Positions 11,489 through 23,853 of a DNA stretch of 64,000 nt are shown one piece after another. The stretch is taken from contig JBITNC010000001.1 of NCBI GenBank assembly GCA_050084985.1, positions 99,076,001 to 99,140,000 on the forward strand, given 5' to 3'. Made by a program: the position numbers and the translations under genes. The notes beneath the pieces are model-generated. The model ran no database searches and had not been told where the DNA came from. It saw nothing but the letters and a program-made list of their open reading frames with translations. Positions within the stretch are counted from its first letter, which is position 1. Each line of letters starts with the position of its first letter. The DNA comes from Nageia nagi. Its lineage: Eukaryota > Pinophyta.

Positions 11489-13148
11489 ATATTATGTTGT
11501 TGTTATGTTATTTCATGTTAGAAATTGATATGATAGACTTTGATAGTGATACTTGTTCTTATCTATTTTTTGAGATCATGGGTTTATGATCTAGTTTCAT
11601 AGATGGAATGTATTATTAGTTTTGGTTGATGGACCTTTCATGGCTATTTTTTAGGATGATGATAATGTTTTATGCATGTTTTAGGTGTTGATATATTAAC
11701 TTATAAATATTTGATTTCATGTTTTGGTAAGATATTTAGCTTAATATTTGAATCATGTTTTGATAAATCAATATTGTGACACTATGGATGTATGTATAAT
11801 AGATGAAATGAGTTATTATATTCATATGAAATCACTATGTGTAGGACAATATTTTATTTGTAATAGTATGAAATTATATATCATCATTTGCTATTTCTTT
11901 TGGTTATTTATACAAATCAGATAATGTATGTATGTAAAAGTTATGAATGGTATGAACAAACATGGATGGATGAATGTATACACATGGATAAATGAATATG
12001 GATGGATGGTATAACTATTTAGACATTTAAGCATGATAATTTAGTTAACCTACCAAAATTGTAATAATGAGATATAAATATTATGAAATTAGGTGGACAT
12101 ATAATATAATAAAGAAGTGTAATAAGTAATATATTCACACTAACTTCATCAAATAGTTTTTTATTTTATTTCCTTCTACTAAGGATGATATAAAACAAAG
12201 TTATGATACACTTAAGTTTATTATGAATTTATGTGTGTGTAATGATATTAATTTCCTTCTCTTAACATTTGCTAATTTAATATTCTAAGAGCATAAGCTA
12301 TATAAGCTGATTCATCCATGTGAAACATCCAAAGGTCCATCTCAAAGGGTGGACATGTCACCTCTTCAAAATATATACCTCATTTCCAAGTATGTATTCA
12401 TAGCCATAATGAAGATTAACCCCTAGATACCATTACAACCTTACTCTATTGCCAGTTAGACATCCATAGCCTTGATAGAGGACATTGTAATCACCTAAGA
12501 ATTCTACTTTTATTTTCCTTTTTGTTTCTTACTTCTTTCTTTTTTTTTTGCATATCTTCTCTTTCTATCTTTTTTCTTTTTATCCTATCTCTTAGGTTTG
12601 GGATGAAGCAAAATAATAGGATGAATAATCACTCAAAATTATGCTCTAAGAGTATCAAATTTTTGAATGTTTCAAGATTTATAATGTGTAAAAGTGTATG
12701 AGTTCACAATATCTTAATAGTGTATAAGGTCATGTTTGTTTATCATCTAAAGTTTTAGAAACCTTGCAAAAGATGTTTTGATAAAAAAGGGCATGGATAT
12801 TATGCCTATAAACTACTTCTTTATATATATGTAAATCTATATATATATATGAACAATATATAGAATCTAGATGGATTTATAGGATGTTTACATACTTATC
12901 TTGGTAGGTTACTATAATCACTATGCTTCACATTTAATAGTTTCACAATGATCGAAAAAATGAACACAGTGAATAGAATGGTATAATGCAAACACATAGG
13001 GAAACACACCCAATAGCCAAGATGCTTCATAAATAATTTTTTGATTTTATATATATATATATATTTATATTTCTACATTTTATATTTTTTTGCTTTTTTT
13101 TGTAATTTTTTTATTTTCATATTTTTTTATTTTTGTAATTTTTTGATT
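11489..13148. other. Element B interior, no gene seen
   Basis: AT-rich DNA between the antisense and the sense frames. It contains poly-T and TA runs (for example about 13049-13070). The 3' end of the antisense frame and the 3' end of the sense frame face each other across it, so it could hold termination signals for both, but none is clear. Confidence 0.4.
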
Positions 13149-13871
13149 TTAATCAATCTCTTCTATCTGTATATAATGGATCCCTAATTGAGTGAGGGTT
13201 TGTTGTAGCTCACTATGGGTAATAGGGTGAAAATGACAATGAGTAAGAATGACATGGTCAACAATCCATTGTATGGCATCATGAGTGATAGACATAGAAA
13301 ACATGAAATACCAATGCAAAACATTCATAGATATTAAATGGGTCATGGTGAGATCATCAAAAGACTCCTGAGGGTGTAAGGAAGATGGTCCATAGAATTT
13401 AATGAATCTATAGATAAATGGCCTAACATGGGCATTAATCATAATCCTCCATATGAAATCTAGTCTAGAAAGTAGGTAGATGAGATCTTGGAAAAATTCT
13501 TCATCAGTTATGTTACAAATCAAGCAAGTTCCCCAACATGGTTTATGATCAAAATAAAGGTATACCTAAAAGGAATATTTAATAGCATTATAAGCATAGT
13601 TAGACTATCCAATAGACTCATTAATTCTATAATGGATAAAATTTTATGTTGAACTCCTTTTGGTAACTCATAAAAGCAATTTGTATCTAAACTCTAATGG
13701 TTGGGCCTGACTCTTTACTTGGTCACTCGAGAATGTACATAGTGATGGTGAGGTATGAAGGGAGGTAAATTCTTGAGTAGGTGGAATGTGATATGGATAA
13801 AATATGTCTTGATTGGTAGGTTCAAAATCACAATAGGGTTGACTCATGATGCTTGGTATTTTAGAATGCAA
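13149..13871 (-). pseudogene. Sense accessory frame of element B, unknown family
   Basis: The ATG at 13869-13871 opens a 240-codon frame that stays in phase to the stop at 13149-13151. It is broken by only four TAG/TAA codons near 13668-13560. The N-terminus is Pro/Ser/Thr-rich (SQPYCDFEPTNQDIFYPYHI). The C-terminal two thirds read as a folded domain with CWGTCLIC, DLIYLLSRLDFIW, HPQESFDDLTMTHLISMNV and IVDHVILTHCHFHP. I do not recognise it. It lies on the same strand as gag-pol, about 2 kb after integrase. Cys/His spacing (CWGTCLIC, then HCHFHP) could be structural, but that is only a guess. Confidence 0.5.
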
Positions 13872-14093
13872 TAAACAACTTGCAATATCATATGCAAATT
13901 TTAGAATTTACACAAGGTTTTCTAAATATATAACATATATAAAGCTTTTATTTGCATGAAAATAAATAATTATCATGCAAATACCAAGAAATATATACAA
14001 CACACACATATATACATGACATAAATTTTTATTTATTTTTAAAATTTTTAATATTTTTATTATTTTTTAAAAAATAATATTATTATACAATTA

Positions 14094-14157
<64 letters not shown>

Positions 14158-15929
14158 GTATATATTGATTTTCATAGTGCAATATGATTTATAGTCCTTG
14201 AGTGATGATGATAGATAGCTTTCCAATGAATAATCCAATGTCCATGATCTAAGAAGTAATAGTGAGGAGGTTGCAATCGAAGGTGAGTAGGACCTTGTAC
14301 TAGAATAGATGATTGGGAATAAATAGGATATGAAATGAGGGTTAGGATTTGTTATTGAGGTTTAAATTTCCTGAATGACTCTCTTTCATTCTACATACAA
14401 AGTTGAAACTTTAGTATGTTCTTCAAGAAGTATCAAAAAGGAACGTATGTATGTAGAATGTAGATAAATGGGAGATAATGGAATTAGTGGTAATGGAGAA
14501 CTCCAAGGTGGAAACTATGGAATGAGAATACCTAAAGAAACATGAAATTTTTTATTATTAACTATATTAGAAAAGTATGCTTATCCAATATATTTAATTT
14601 ATTTTCTTTCATTTAGACATTGATTGATTTATGCAAATCGTGTTTTCACATTCAAGGGATTGTTTGCACAACAACTATTATTAAACAATGAATTGTAATC
14701 ATACACAATCTCATCCTTTGGAAAATATGGTGCAAAGTATGAAAATAATTAATCATAAATAATTGAAGTAAAAATAAGAGGGTAACCCATAAATTTGATA
14801 TGGACATCTTCAATGGAATTTATCACAATTTTTGGTTTATCATAAGGCCAGTGTAGATAGAACCATTGAATTAAATTCATTTTAGATTATTGTTCCATCC
14901 ACATTTCTTGTTTATTTATTTTAATTACCACAATCCACATTTCTTGTTTATTTATTTTAATTACCACTTTCAAACCATTTATTTTTACTTCCCATGCATT
15001 TTATCCATGAGTTTCAAATAATTTCTTGGCTATTTCTAATTACACTTCTTTAGGTAAGTTAAGAAAATATGCATAAGAAAATGAGGAGTTTTTTTGAGTG
15101 ATTGTATATAAACATTTTCTTTATATCTATCCATAAAAATTCAACTAATGTAATCAAGTTGGACATATTCTTATTTAAAAAATTATATTCTTTTGATCAT
15201 CCTTATTTTTTCATAATAGTTAGAAGGTGATGGGGATATGAATCTTGAATTTATTTGGGAAAATCATTTATTAATATTCACTTTGACTTTTTTTGATTTC
15301 CTATGTCTAGGTACAAATGAAGGATAAAAATTATATATTAAATTTTGATGAGATAGGTCTTCCACAAATTGATTCACCCAAGTCATAATTGGATGTAAAC
15401 TTTGTGGATGTTGGGATGCAACATCTAAAACCCAATCATTAAAAGTACAATTAAGAATAAGCTTAGGTGCTACAATAGGCCAATAAAGGAATAGTGAATT
15501 TATTTTATATACTTGATCATAATAATGATATTAAAATTATAAATACATGGCTCTATCTAGATAAATTTCAATATTTTATCTTTTAACAAAAATTTTCCAA
15601 CCATCATATGTACCTAGACCATGATGTAGAGCCAAATATTTTTGTATGTTAATAGGTAATAAAAGAAAATTCCATGCTTTTGGTAAAGTGAACTTAGTGA
15701 GTTGATATATGGATATATCTCCCAAATATATATAATTTTTAAATCATGGTCCTTTCCTTATTCTTGTTCTTTCTAATGGCACATGAACACTCTTGCTTCT
15801 CTTAACCATCATCTGTTAAACCATTCATCTTTATTAGTTCATTGTAGGATTTTTATTCTTTTTTATCTAATTATTTACAATATGTAAATAAATAAAAAAT
15901 AATAATTCTAACTATAAAAGGGATGGATA
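13872..15929. other. Element B interior between sense frame and integrase end
   Basis: No reading frame recognised. It contains a long (TA)n run at about 14098-14155 and a short local duplication near 14897-14968, where a block with 'cacatttcttgtttattta' occurs twice. Confidence 0.45.
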
Positions 15930-16413
15930 TGTGTGACATTTATTGGCTATGTGATACACTCCTTATCTAAATTCTATTTTAACTAGGTAAGGTCCTAACC
16001 AATTAGGAGCAAATTTGTCTCAAAGTTGCCTCTCCATTCATGAAGTTTGTTAGTTTTATTTTAATACTAGGTATCCTATATTAAATTTATGAATTTTAAA
16101 TTCTTTATCAAATGCTTTTTTATTGTAATTTTGTTAGGTAAACATGTGTTCTAATGCATTAACTCTTCTCTCTTCTAGAAGCAACAATTGATCTAACCTT
16201 GTCTGACAAGTTGACCCATCTATGATATAATCTTGTAGAGCAATTCACAAGGATGGAATTTCTATTTCTAGGGGTAATACTACTTCTATTCCATAAACTA
16301 AAGAAAATAGGGTTTGCCTGCAGGAGTTTTAATGCTAGTGTGATAAGCCCATAAAGCATGTGGAATTCTTGCATGCTAATCTCTATAAGAATTATTAACT
16401 ATTTTAAGTAGAA
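15930..16413 (-). pseudogene. Integrase of element B, C-terminal part
   Basis: On the minus strand, after the copia insertion, the frame resumes with HALWAYHTS-like and KPYFLYG-like blocks (in shifted frames around 16374-16290), then RRVNALEH-like sequence, HKFNIGYLVLK (about 16070) and FAPNWLGPYLVKIEF (about 16000-15960). These are the conserved end of a gypsy integrase, including the region that precedes 'GPY'. Several shifts and stops are present. It joins the part at 25197-25660 exactly if element C and one tccta copy are taken out. Confidence 0.85.
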
Positions 16414-16418
16414 TCCTA

Positions 16419-16890
16419 TGTTAGAATTTGTAATGAAATATTATGAATATATAAACTCCTTGTAAGTTCAATTAATCACTTAAAGGATATGTAGATACCT
16501 TAAGGGATTAATTGAATTCTTTATTATGTGTGGACTTTGACCTAACCATGGGGTTAGTTGGTAGGTTAAAGTTAGGTCACACATTTATTGTAACCCTAAC
16601 CTTACCCTTGGGTTAAAGGGAGGTTAGGGAGGTGCTCTCAAGACTATAAATAGAGGGCCTCTCTCCTCTTGTAACATATCTAAGTTTTTGGAGTAATATT
16701 ACCTTACTAGTTTGTGTAGGAGAGAGGAAGAGAATAGTTGTAAGAGGGGCATACTTGAAATTGAGATACTAGTTGTGGATGTACTCCAAGGAGGGAGGAA
16801 CCACATTACACTTGTGTTATCTTGTGTGAATGTTGTATGATTGAGCTTCCTAGTCTTGGACCTTGAGATTAGGTAGTGCTAATTCTCTCA
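16419..16890 (+). repeat. 5' LTR of element C (472 bp)
   Basis: It runs from TGTTAGAATTTG to TAATTCTCTCA and pairs with 24719-25191. A TATA box (tataaata, 16645-16652) gives a likely transcription start near 16675-16685. A short inverted pair, 'ggggttagttggtaggttaaag' against 'cctaaccttacccttgggtt', lies upstream of it. Confidence 0.96.
16645..16652 (+). promoter_or_regulatory. TATA box in 5' LTR of C
   Basis: The sequence tataaata lies mid-LTR and is repeated at 24944-24951 in the 3' LTR. It is the only good TATA box in the LTR and would drive the genomic transcript. Confidence 0.7.
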
Positions 16891-16892
16891 AT

Positions 16893-16904
16893 TGGTATCA
16901 GAGC
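16893..16904 (+). other. Primer-binding site of element C
   Basis: tggtatcagagc is a perfect match to the complement of the initiator tRNA-Met 3' end, two bases after the 5' LTR. Confidence 0.95.
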
Positions 16905-19897
16905 TTGGTGTGGAAGCTCTTCTTCTACATCTTGGAGGTTCTTCATCCTTCTTCATTCTTTTGGTGTGGAAGATCTTCTTCTACATTTTGGAGGTTCCTC
17001 ATCCTTCTTCATTCCTCATCTTACACCCCATTGGTGAGGTAAATTTTAAGAGAAGTAAAAATTTCCTCCTCATTTGGTTATCTTATGAATTATTGCATTA
17101 GATACTAACATATTTTTGTGAGATATTGGAGCTTATTTCTTGCAAAATATGATCAAAATGGCAATGCAAGCATTTTTTATACTAACTCTTATGTTAGTAG
17201 CATATTTTTTTACAAAATGCTTAATACATGATATACCTTTTAAGAGGATACTATGTAATGCAAAATTTTTACTAACATTTTGTTTGTTAGTAGCAACTAA
17301 TTACTTGAGGTTTACTTTTCTTGTTTAAAGTAACACAAGTGAAAGTTCATTTATTATTTTTTTTTTGAGAAAAAAAAAGGAGGGCTAAAAATAGAAATAT
17401 AACACTTTTAACCTCTAGTGTGCATTTTTTAAGAGATTAGTTATATATATATAAAATTAATATTTTTTATGCCAATTAAAGAGGTAGCTCTCAAACTAAT
17501 TTTATTCAAAGTTTGAATTTTTCTTTGAGGAAGAAGAGCAATAGTTTAAGGTTGAATTTTTTTGAAAGCATCTCCCCCTTCTCCTGGGGAGCTTCCATTG
17601 CTCAATCCAATCTGCTTCTTCCTCCGCCTACTCTTACCAAATGCCTTTCCTTCCTTGTGTATCTTCAAATGCGAGTAGTAACCTCCATGTTGTGAGGAAA
17701 ACATGGAGAAGATAGAGCATTATATGTGCCCAATATAGAAGAACATCCTATTTTGAAGAGTCTGATAATGAAAAACACAAAGGAATTGGAGAAAATGAGT
17801 GTCCTTAGGAAGGTGCCATCGTCTACAGGCGTAGCACCTCTCAAACCCATTTGGAGTTCTCCACTACTTTGGAAAGGCTAGGCCTCTCTAAGTTATCCTC
17901 TGAATTATCAAAATCCACAGCTTCTATAATGGGCATTCAACCTGTAGTACCACCCTGACACCAAAAGGAAAAGGAAGATAATAATTACTGCAATGGAACT
18001 CCCCTTCAAATATCTATAGACATCACCCAAAAAGGATGTGATTTGTAGCTCGATGGACTTCTCTGCACATTCATCGGACTGCCCTACTATAGAAGTTCAT
18101 GGATCATATGCACAATGCCAAACACCTCTTCCAATATACCCCCTGATAGTTGCAATATGTTCTCCAATTGATCGCCATAAGCAACACGTGCAAGCCCTCC
18201 TCCCTCACCATCAAGTCTTCTCCTATGCATGTCCACCATCACCTCCATTACTGACCTTGAACTCTCTCCATTAGCTATCTTCTAATGCCTCCATGTAGTT
18301 CATCCTACCTCCCATGGTCAAGGTTGATGGCTGCCAACTCCTTGCAAGTCTTCTTAGTCACTTTAATACACTTAAATGCATTAAGTTTGTTTAGTTGACT
18401 ACTTGCATTTTTGCTCTTCCAAAAGCAACGTATGCTTTTCTTGGTGGAAGAAAAAAAGGGGGGGTCATATTTTTTTTACCAAAAGCATTTATTTGTTTTT
18501 TACTTAGAGTATTTTTTGTTATTTGGAAAAGCTTTGGTAGGAGAAGCATTAAAATGCATGAAGTAGGGGTATGGGTCTCCTTCTTTTTCCATTTAATTCT
18601 TGGAGACTTGGTAAGTGGTGAATATTTTAACTTATTTTAAGTTAAACTTAGCTTTTTTTTAAAAAAAAAAATGCTTAGAATATTTTTAATATTGCATGTT
18701 TAATTTACTAAGATGCACATGCAATTTTTAGAATGCTAAACTCTTAGCATTTTTTTTTCTCTCTAAGCATAGTAATTTAGTCTAAGTATGCTATTTTTTT
18801 AAGTAAATAAGGGAATTTTTTTTTACTTAAAATGCATACTTATAAACAAGTCTTAGCATACAAGTTTTTTTTTAGGGATAAAACTTTAAGTGAAAAGGGG
18901 GGAATTGGTATAATTTTTACTTAAATTTTATCTAGATCTTGCATGCTAGACTTGTGATGAATGTCTCTTTATCTTGTAAACCTTATCTAGATCTTGCATG
19001 CTAGACTTATAATGCATGTATCTTTATCTTGTTTGAAGAATATAACATGCTTAGGACTTAAATTTTTTTTAAGGTAAATAATGCATGATGCATGATTATT
19101 ACTTAAATTTTTTAAGTCATGGAACAATGCATGTTTTTTAATTTATGGATTAATGCTAAGTAGGACTTAGTTCTTTTTTAATTCATTAAGTGCTTAAATA
19201 AAATGTAAAAAATCCTTTAGGGGTTAGTACAAAACCCATTGGACTTTTAAGGTTTTTCAAGCTCGTGTGGATGATGCAATTTTACTTTACTTTATATTTG
19301 CTTTATACGTACAAAACACAAATATTGAAAGTAACCCCTAAAATGAACACATCTACACGTATTCTTCCACAACATGACTTGTTTGGGGAGCCACAAGGTG
19401 AGGACAGGGTAGACTGGAGCCCTTTTAGTCCGAAGACCCAAGTGGTGGTAAGTCCATCTTAATTGCCCCTAAGACCTCTATTAGATTGGACATAACTCTA
19501 TTAGGTGGACAGGCATGTGTGTAGTGATACCACATGTTCGCACATCCATTCAAGGATTATCCTGATAACCTAGGAGGAAAACTAAAAACCTTAATCAAGA
19601 TAATTAAAATGGCCAATCTAAGATATGTCAGATCCTTGGAAAATAGTTGGTACTTCTCCTTGTGAGAGTATATTACTGACCAAGGTGAACTGGTTGAGGA
19701 CTGGTAGTACCTAGGCTCCACCTTGCGAGCATCTAGGTGAAGGCCTAATTCTATACAAGAAAACAACCCTAACTTTATTCCTCTATGGATCGTGGTTATA
19801 AGTTTGCACATGTGGGACATGTTTACTTATGTTTGATTTGTATAGATGGAAACTTGTAAAAATTTTGAATTCTTATTGCATATTTACTTTTGTACAG
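16905..19897 (+). other. Long 5' leader of element C
   Basis: Nearly 3 kb separates the primer site from the gag start. It begins with a 56-bp tandem duplication (16907-16962 and 16963-17017, 'ggtgtggaag' units). A more GC-rich block at about 17560-18380 has short open stretches but no family I recognise. A 55-bp tandem duplication follows (18928-18982 and 18983-19037, 'ttatctagatcttgcatg'). The last part, 19250-19890, is moderately GC-rich. Small frames inside it look like chance. Confidence 0.6.
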
Positions 19898-20840
19898 ATA
19901 ATGGTTGAAACCTTCATACCCAAGCAAATACTCGATGGTTCCAACTTTGGCATATGGGAACCTTGTATGAGAGCTAAGTTACAAGCAAGGAAGTTGTGGC
20001 AGACAGTAAATGAAGATCTAGTCACTCCTATAGATGAGAAGGCCCTTGAAATCTACAACTCAAAGAATGAGTTAGCAAACCTCAATGATCTATCATGCAG
20101 TTTCAGATGACATCCTTCTCATGATCTCTTCTTCGACATCAGCAAAAGAAGCTTGGGATAGACTAAAGAAAATTTACCTTGGGTCCAAATTTTCAAGGAG
20201 GTTCACCATTCTACAAAAGTTGTTGCAATATCATCAAGGTGAAGATGAAAGTGCCTCTATCTACTTGAACAAAATCATTGACCTCAAGACACAACTGGTT
20301 GGCTATGGGTGCAATTGGATCAATGATGAGTTTATGGTCTTCATCATTCTTCAAATCCTCTCTACAAAGTTTAGTAACTTTTTCACAGTTATGGAGACTA
20401 GGCTCGATGATGAAGAAGATGTTATCTCTCTTGATAACCTTTCTAAACTCCTTCTGAAGCATGAGGAAAATTTGAACAAGAAAATGTTGAACATTTCTCC
20501 AAAGGATAATAGCATTGCTCTAGGAGCAACCAAAACTCCTTTCAAGAAGATGTTCAAACATTATAAATTCAAAGATAACAAATCCTCATCTACCATTAGG
20601 AAGCATGACAACTTCAAGCAAAGGAATGACAAAGCTGGATCAAGCAAACCAACACTGCAAGAAAAGTTTGATGGAAATTGTAACTTTTGTGGCATCTTTG
20701 GGCACAAAGAGTATGATTATTGCAAAAAGAAATTTGCTCAAAAAGGAAAGGGAAATGCAAATGTGAAAAATTTCAATAATAAAAAGAAGAATAAGCATGC
20801 TGCTACTATTGCCTACTACTCAATGACTCAAACTATTTCA
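19898..20840 (+). pseudogene. gag of element C
   Basis: The ATG at 19898 starts MVETFIPKQILDGSNF, a copia gag N-terminus, followed by FGIWEPCMRAKL. A single-base loss near 20080-20095 shifts the frame. The rest continues at 20085 with IYHAVSDDILLMISS, KEAWDRLKKIY and LQILSTKFSNFF, all typical of the UBN2/gag domain. A CCHC-like knuckle lies at 20680-20724. Its last spacing is five residues instead of four (CNFCGIFGHKEYDYC), so RNA binding may be impaired. Gag would build the virus-like particle in the cytoplasm. Gag and pol form one reading frame in this family, so the shift also removes pol. Confidence 0.92.
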
Positions 20841-22135
20841 AATGATTGGATTATTGATTCAAGATGCACTAATCACATATGTTATGAAAAGGATAAGTTT
20901 GAAAAATTTCATAAGTACAAGGATACAATTGTGATAGGTGATAATACAGTCCTTAATGTTCAAGGAATAGGGAATGTAAAGATTCATGGAAAGGCTCTTG
21001 ATAATGTCTTTTATATGCCTAAAGTAAGGATGAATCTTATCTCCATAATTCAGATTACAAGGAAAGGATGCTCATTTGAGTTTACCTCACACTCCTAGTG
21101 TGTTAAGAAAGGACTTGCCACTTTGATGAAAGGATCAGTAAAGAATGACCTTTATATTATGGATCAAGTACCTTCAAAGATTTGTCTTGCTGCAAATGTG
21201 TGTTCAAAAGGTAATCTTTGGCATCAACGATTAGGGCACCTTAACCACAAGAGTATTCAAGATATGAAAAATCAAGAACTTATGGAAGGTTTACCTAATA
21301 TTTCACCCACAATTGGTCTTTGTGAAAGGTGCATTCTAGGAAAGATGAATAAGCAAAAGTTTGAAAAGGATAAGGCAACTCAGGCTACTCATCCTTTTTA
21401 GCTTGTGCATTCAGATTTGATGGGTCCATTTCAGACTAAGTCTCTAGGGGGAGCTTCTTATGTTTTGACCTTCATTGATGACTTCAGTAGGATGACATTT
21501 GGTTATCTACTTGAGCATAAGGATCAAACTTTTGACCGGTTTAAAGACTTCAATGCACTTGTTGAAAATCAAACTAATTTTAAGATCAAAATGCTAAGAT
21601 CTGATAATGGGGGTGAGTATAATAGCAATGAGTTTAACGACTATTGTGTTAAACATGGGTCAAGCGGCAATTCACAATCCCATACACCCCTCAGCAAAAT
21701 GGAGTTGTTGAAAGGAAGAATTGCACCATTATGGAAACGGCAAGATGCATGTTGGGTAACCTTCCTAGTTTCTTATGGGGAGAAGCTATTCACATTGCTA
21801 TTCACACCCTAAATAGGTGTCCTACTAAAGTAGTTGAAGGAAAAACTCTGTATGAAGCATGGACAGGAAAGAAACCTAACATCTCACACTTCAAGGTCTT
21901 TGGTTGTGATGCATTTGCCTTCATTACCTCAGAGAAAAGAAAGAAGCTAGACAAAAGATTAGAAAAATGCATCTTTATGGGGTATGATAATCAGCATAGA
22001 GGTTATAGGCTCTACTCCTCATCCCATAAAATAGTCTTTGTTTCTAGGGATGTCAAGTTCAATGAACTTCTTAAGGATACGACTTCTCATGCTGAGGTGT
22101 CTAATTCAAATGATTCTATGCCTACACCTAACTAG
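20841..22135 (+). pseudogene. pol of element C: protease and integrase part
   Basis: The protease active-site triplet at 20856-20864 reads DSR in NDWIIDSRCTNHI instead of the family DSG, so it should be inactive. Integrase follows: zinc part LWHQRLGHLNHKS with CERC (about 21218-21340), then the catalytic core with Asp in VHSDLMGPF (about 21413), Asp in LRSDNGGEY (about 21602) and Glu in the shifted GVVERKN region (about 21712). In-frame TAG stops lie at 21096-21098 and 21399-21401 (a CAG-to-TAG type change before LVHSDL). A 1-base loss lies at about 21659, and another TAG at 22133-22135. The end of integrase (KPNISHFKVFGCDAF) is at about 21870-21915. Confidence 0.93.
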
Positions 22136-23794
22136 TTGGATGATCATGTAGGGAAGTCACCACAAGAGCAAAATTCTCCAGCTCAGAGAATTACAAGGAG
22201 TATGACCTTGAATAAATCCTTATTTACCAAAATTGATAATATGAATGAGCCATCAACATTCAAAGAAGCTTCCAAGCAAGAGTGTTGGATGGAAGCTATG
22301 AAAGTTGAGTATGAGGCACTCATAAAAAATGAAACTTGGGATTTGGTTCCTTATCCCAATGAGAAAAATGTGATTGGAAATAAATGGATATACAAGGTCA
22401 AGTACAACTCTGATGGAGAAGTTGAAAAATACAAAGCAAGGTTAGTGACCAAAGGATTCACTCAGAAATATGGTATTGATTATGAGGAAACCTTTGCTCC
22501 TGTGGCCAAGATGCCTACTGTTAGGATAATCCTTAGTCTTTCTACAGCTAAAGGTTGGAAAGTTTTCCAACTTGATGTCAAGAGTGCATTTCTCAATGGT
22601 GACTTGGATGTAGAAATCTACATGAATCAACTAGAAGGATTTATTCTAGAAGGAAAAGAGTCTCTTGTGTGCAAGCTAAAGAAGTCTTTGTATGGACTTA
22701 AACAAGCACCTAGACCATGGTACAAGAAAATTTTAGGATTCTTTGCAGATATTGGTTTTTCCAAGTGCTTTTTTGACTCAGATCTCTATGTACTCAATCA
22801 AGGAAAAGACATGGTCTTAATTCTCCTTTATGTGGATGATCTTCTCATAATAGGAAACAATATTGAAATCATCCAAGAGTGCATATCCAAACTAAAGGCA
22901 ACATTTGAAATGATTGATCTAGGTCTATTGCATTACTATCTTGGAATGCAAGTATACCAACACAAAGATTGTACTTATCTTAGTCAATCTAAGTATATAT
23001 CAGACATCTTGCAAAAGTTTGGAATGGAGGAGTGTAGATATGCTACAATACCTATTTCTCCTGGAATCATTGTATCACTGAGCTTAGATTCTCAGTTGGC
23101 TGATGCTATAGCTTATAGGTAATTGATTGGTAGTCTTCTGTATCTGACTATCTCTCGACCTGATATTACCTTTGTAGTGAATCTGATGGCATGATTCATG
23201 CAAAAACCATATGTTGAACACCTCAATGCTATGAAGCAAATATTGAGGTATGTGGTGGGGACAAAGGATCTTGCTCTTAAGTATTCCAAAGTGCCCTCAA
23301 TTGTTCTCTCAGGGTTCTCAGATTCTAATTATGGGGGAGATAGAGATGATAGAAAATCAACCTTTGCATATGTGTTCAGCATTGGTTCAGGTGCTATCTC
23401 TTGGGCTTCCAAGAAGCAACCTACTGTGACTCTTTCTACCATTGAATTCGAATATCAAGCCATGTCTATTGCCACCCAAGAAGCTATTTGGATGAGGCAT
23501 ATTCTAAATGAAATCAAGTATAAGCAAAATGGCCCATCTCTTATTTCTTCAGATAATCAATCAGCCATCTCTTTGGCTAAGAATCCTATGTTCCATCAGA
23601 GAACTAAACATGTGGAAATCCAAGCCCATTTTATTAGGGAGAAGGTTCTAGATGACATCATACACTTGGAGTATTATCCATCTACTAAAAACTCCATTGA
23701 TTTATTCACCAAGCCCCTTCTTGAAGCTCAATTCAGCAAGCTTAGGGATTCTCTCGAGTTGGTGAAGTTGCCCTCAAGGGGGAGTGAAGTTTGA
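22136..23794 (+). pseudogene. pol of element C: reverse transcriptase and RNase H part
   Basis: Same frame as the preceding stretch. Reverse transcriptase starts near 22280. It has NKWIYKVKYNSDGEVEKYKA and YEETFAPVAKMPTVR, then FQLDVKSAFLNG with the first catalytic Asp, KKSLYGLKQAPRPWY, and the active-site YVDD at 22829-22840, intact. RNase H follows with GFSDSNYGGD, KSTFAYVFSIGSGAISWASK, and SSDNQSAISLAKNP with TKHVEIQAHFIRE, ending at the stop at 23792-23794. Only two stops interrupt this half: TAA at 23120-23122 (where Gln fits, before LIGSLLYL) and TGA at 23192-23194 (where Arg fits). It is the best preserved retroelement gene in the window. Confidence 0.95.
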
Positions 23795-23853
23795 ACTTTT
23801 GTTAGTGATGACAACTTCACCTCTAAGAGGCCTTTTTTGATTGTACATTCTAG

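Noticed and set aside
18395-18640. An 81-codon frame in the leader of C
   Set aside because: It is composed of T- and A-run translation (Phe/Lys-rich), with no family resemblance.
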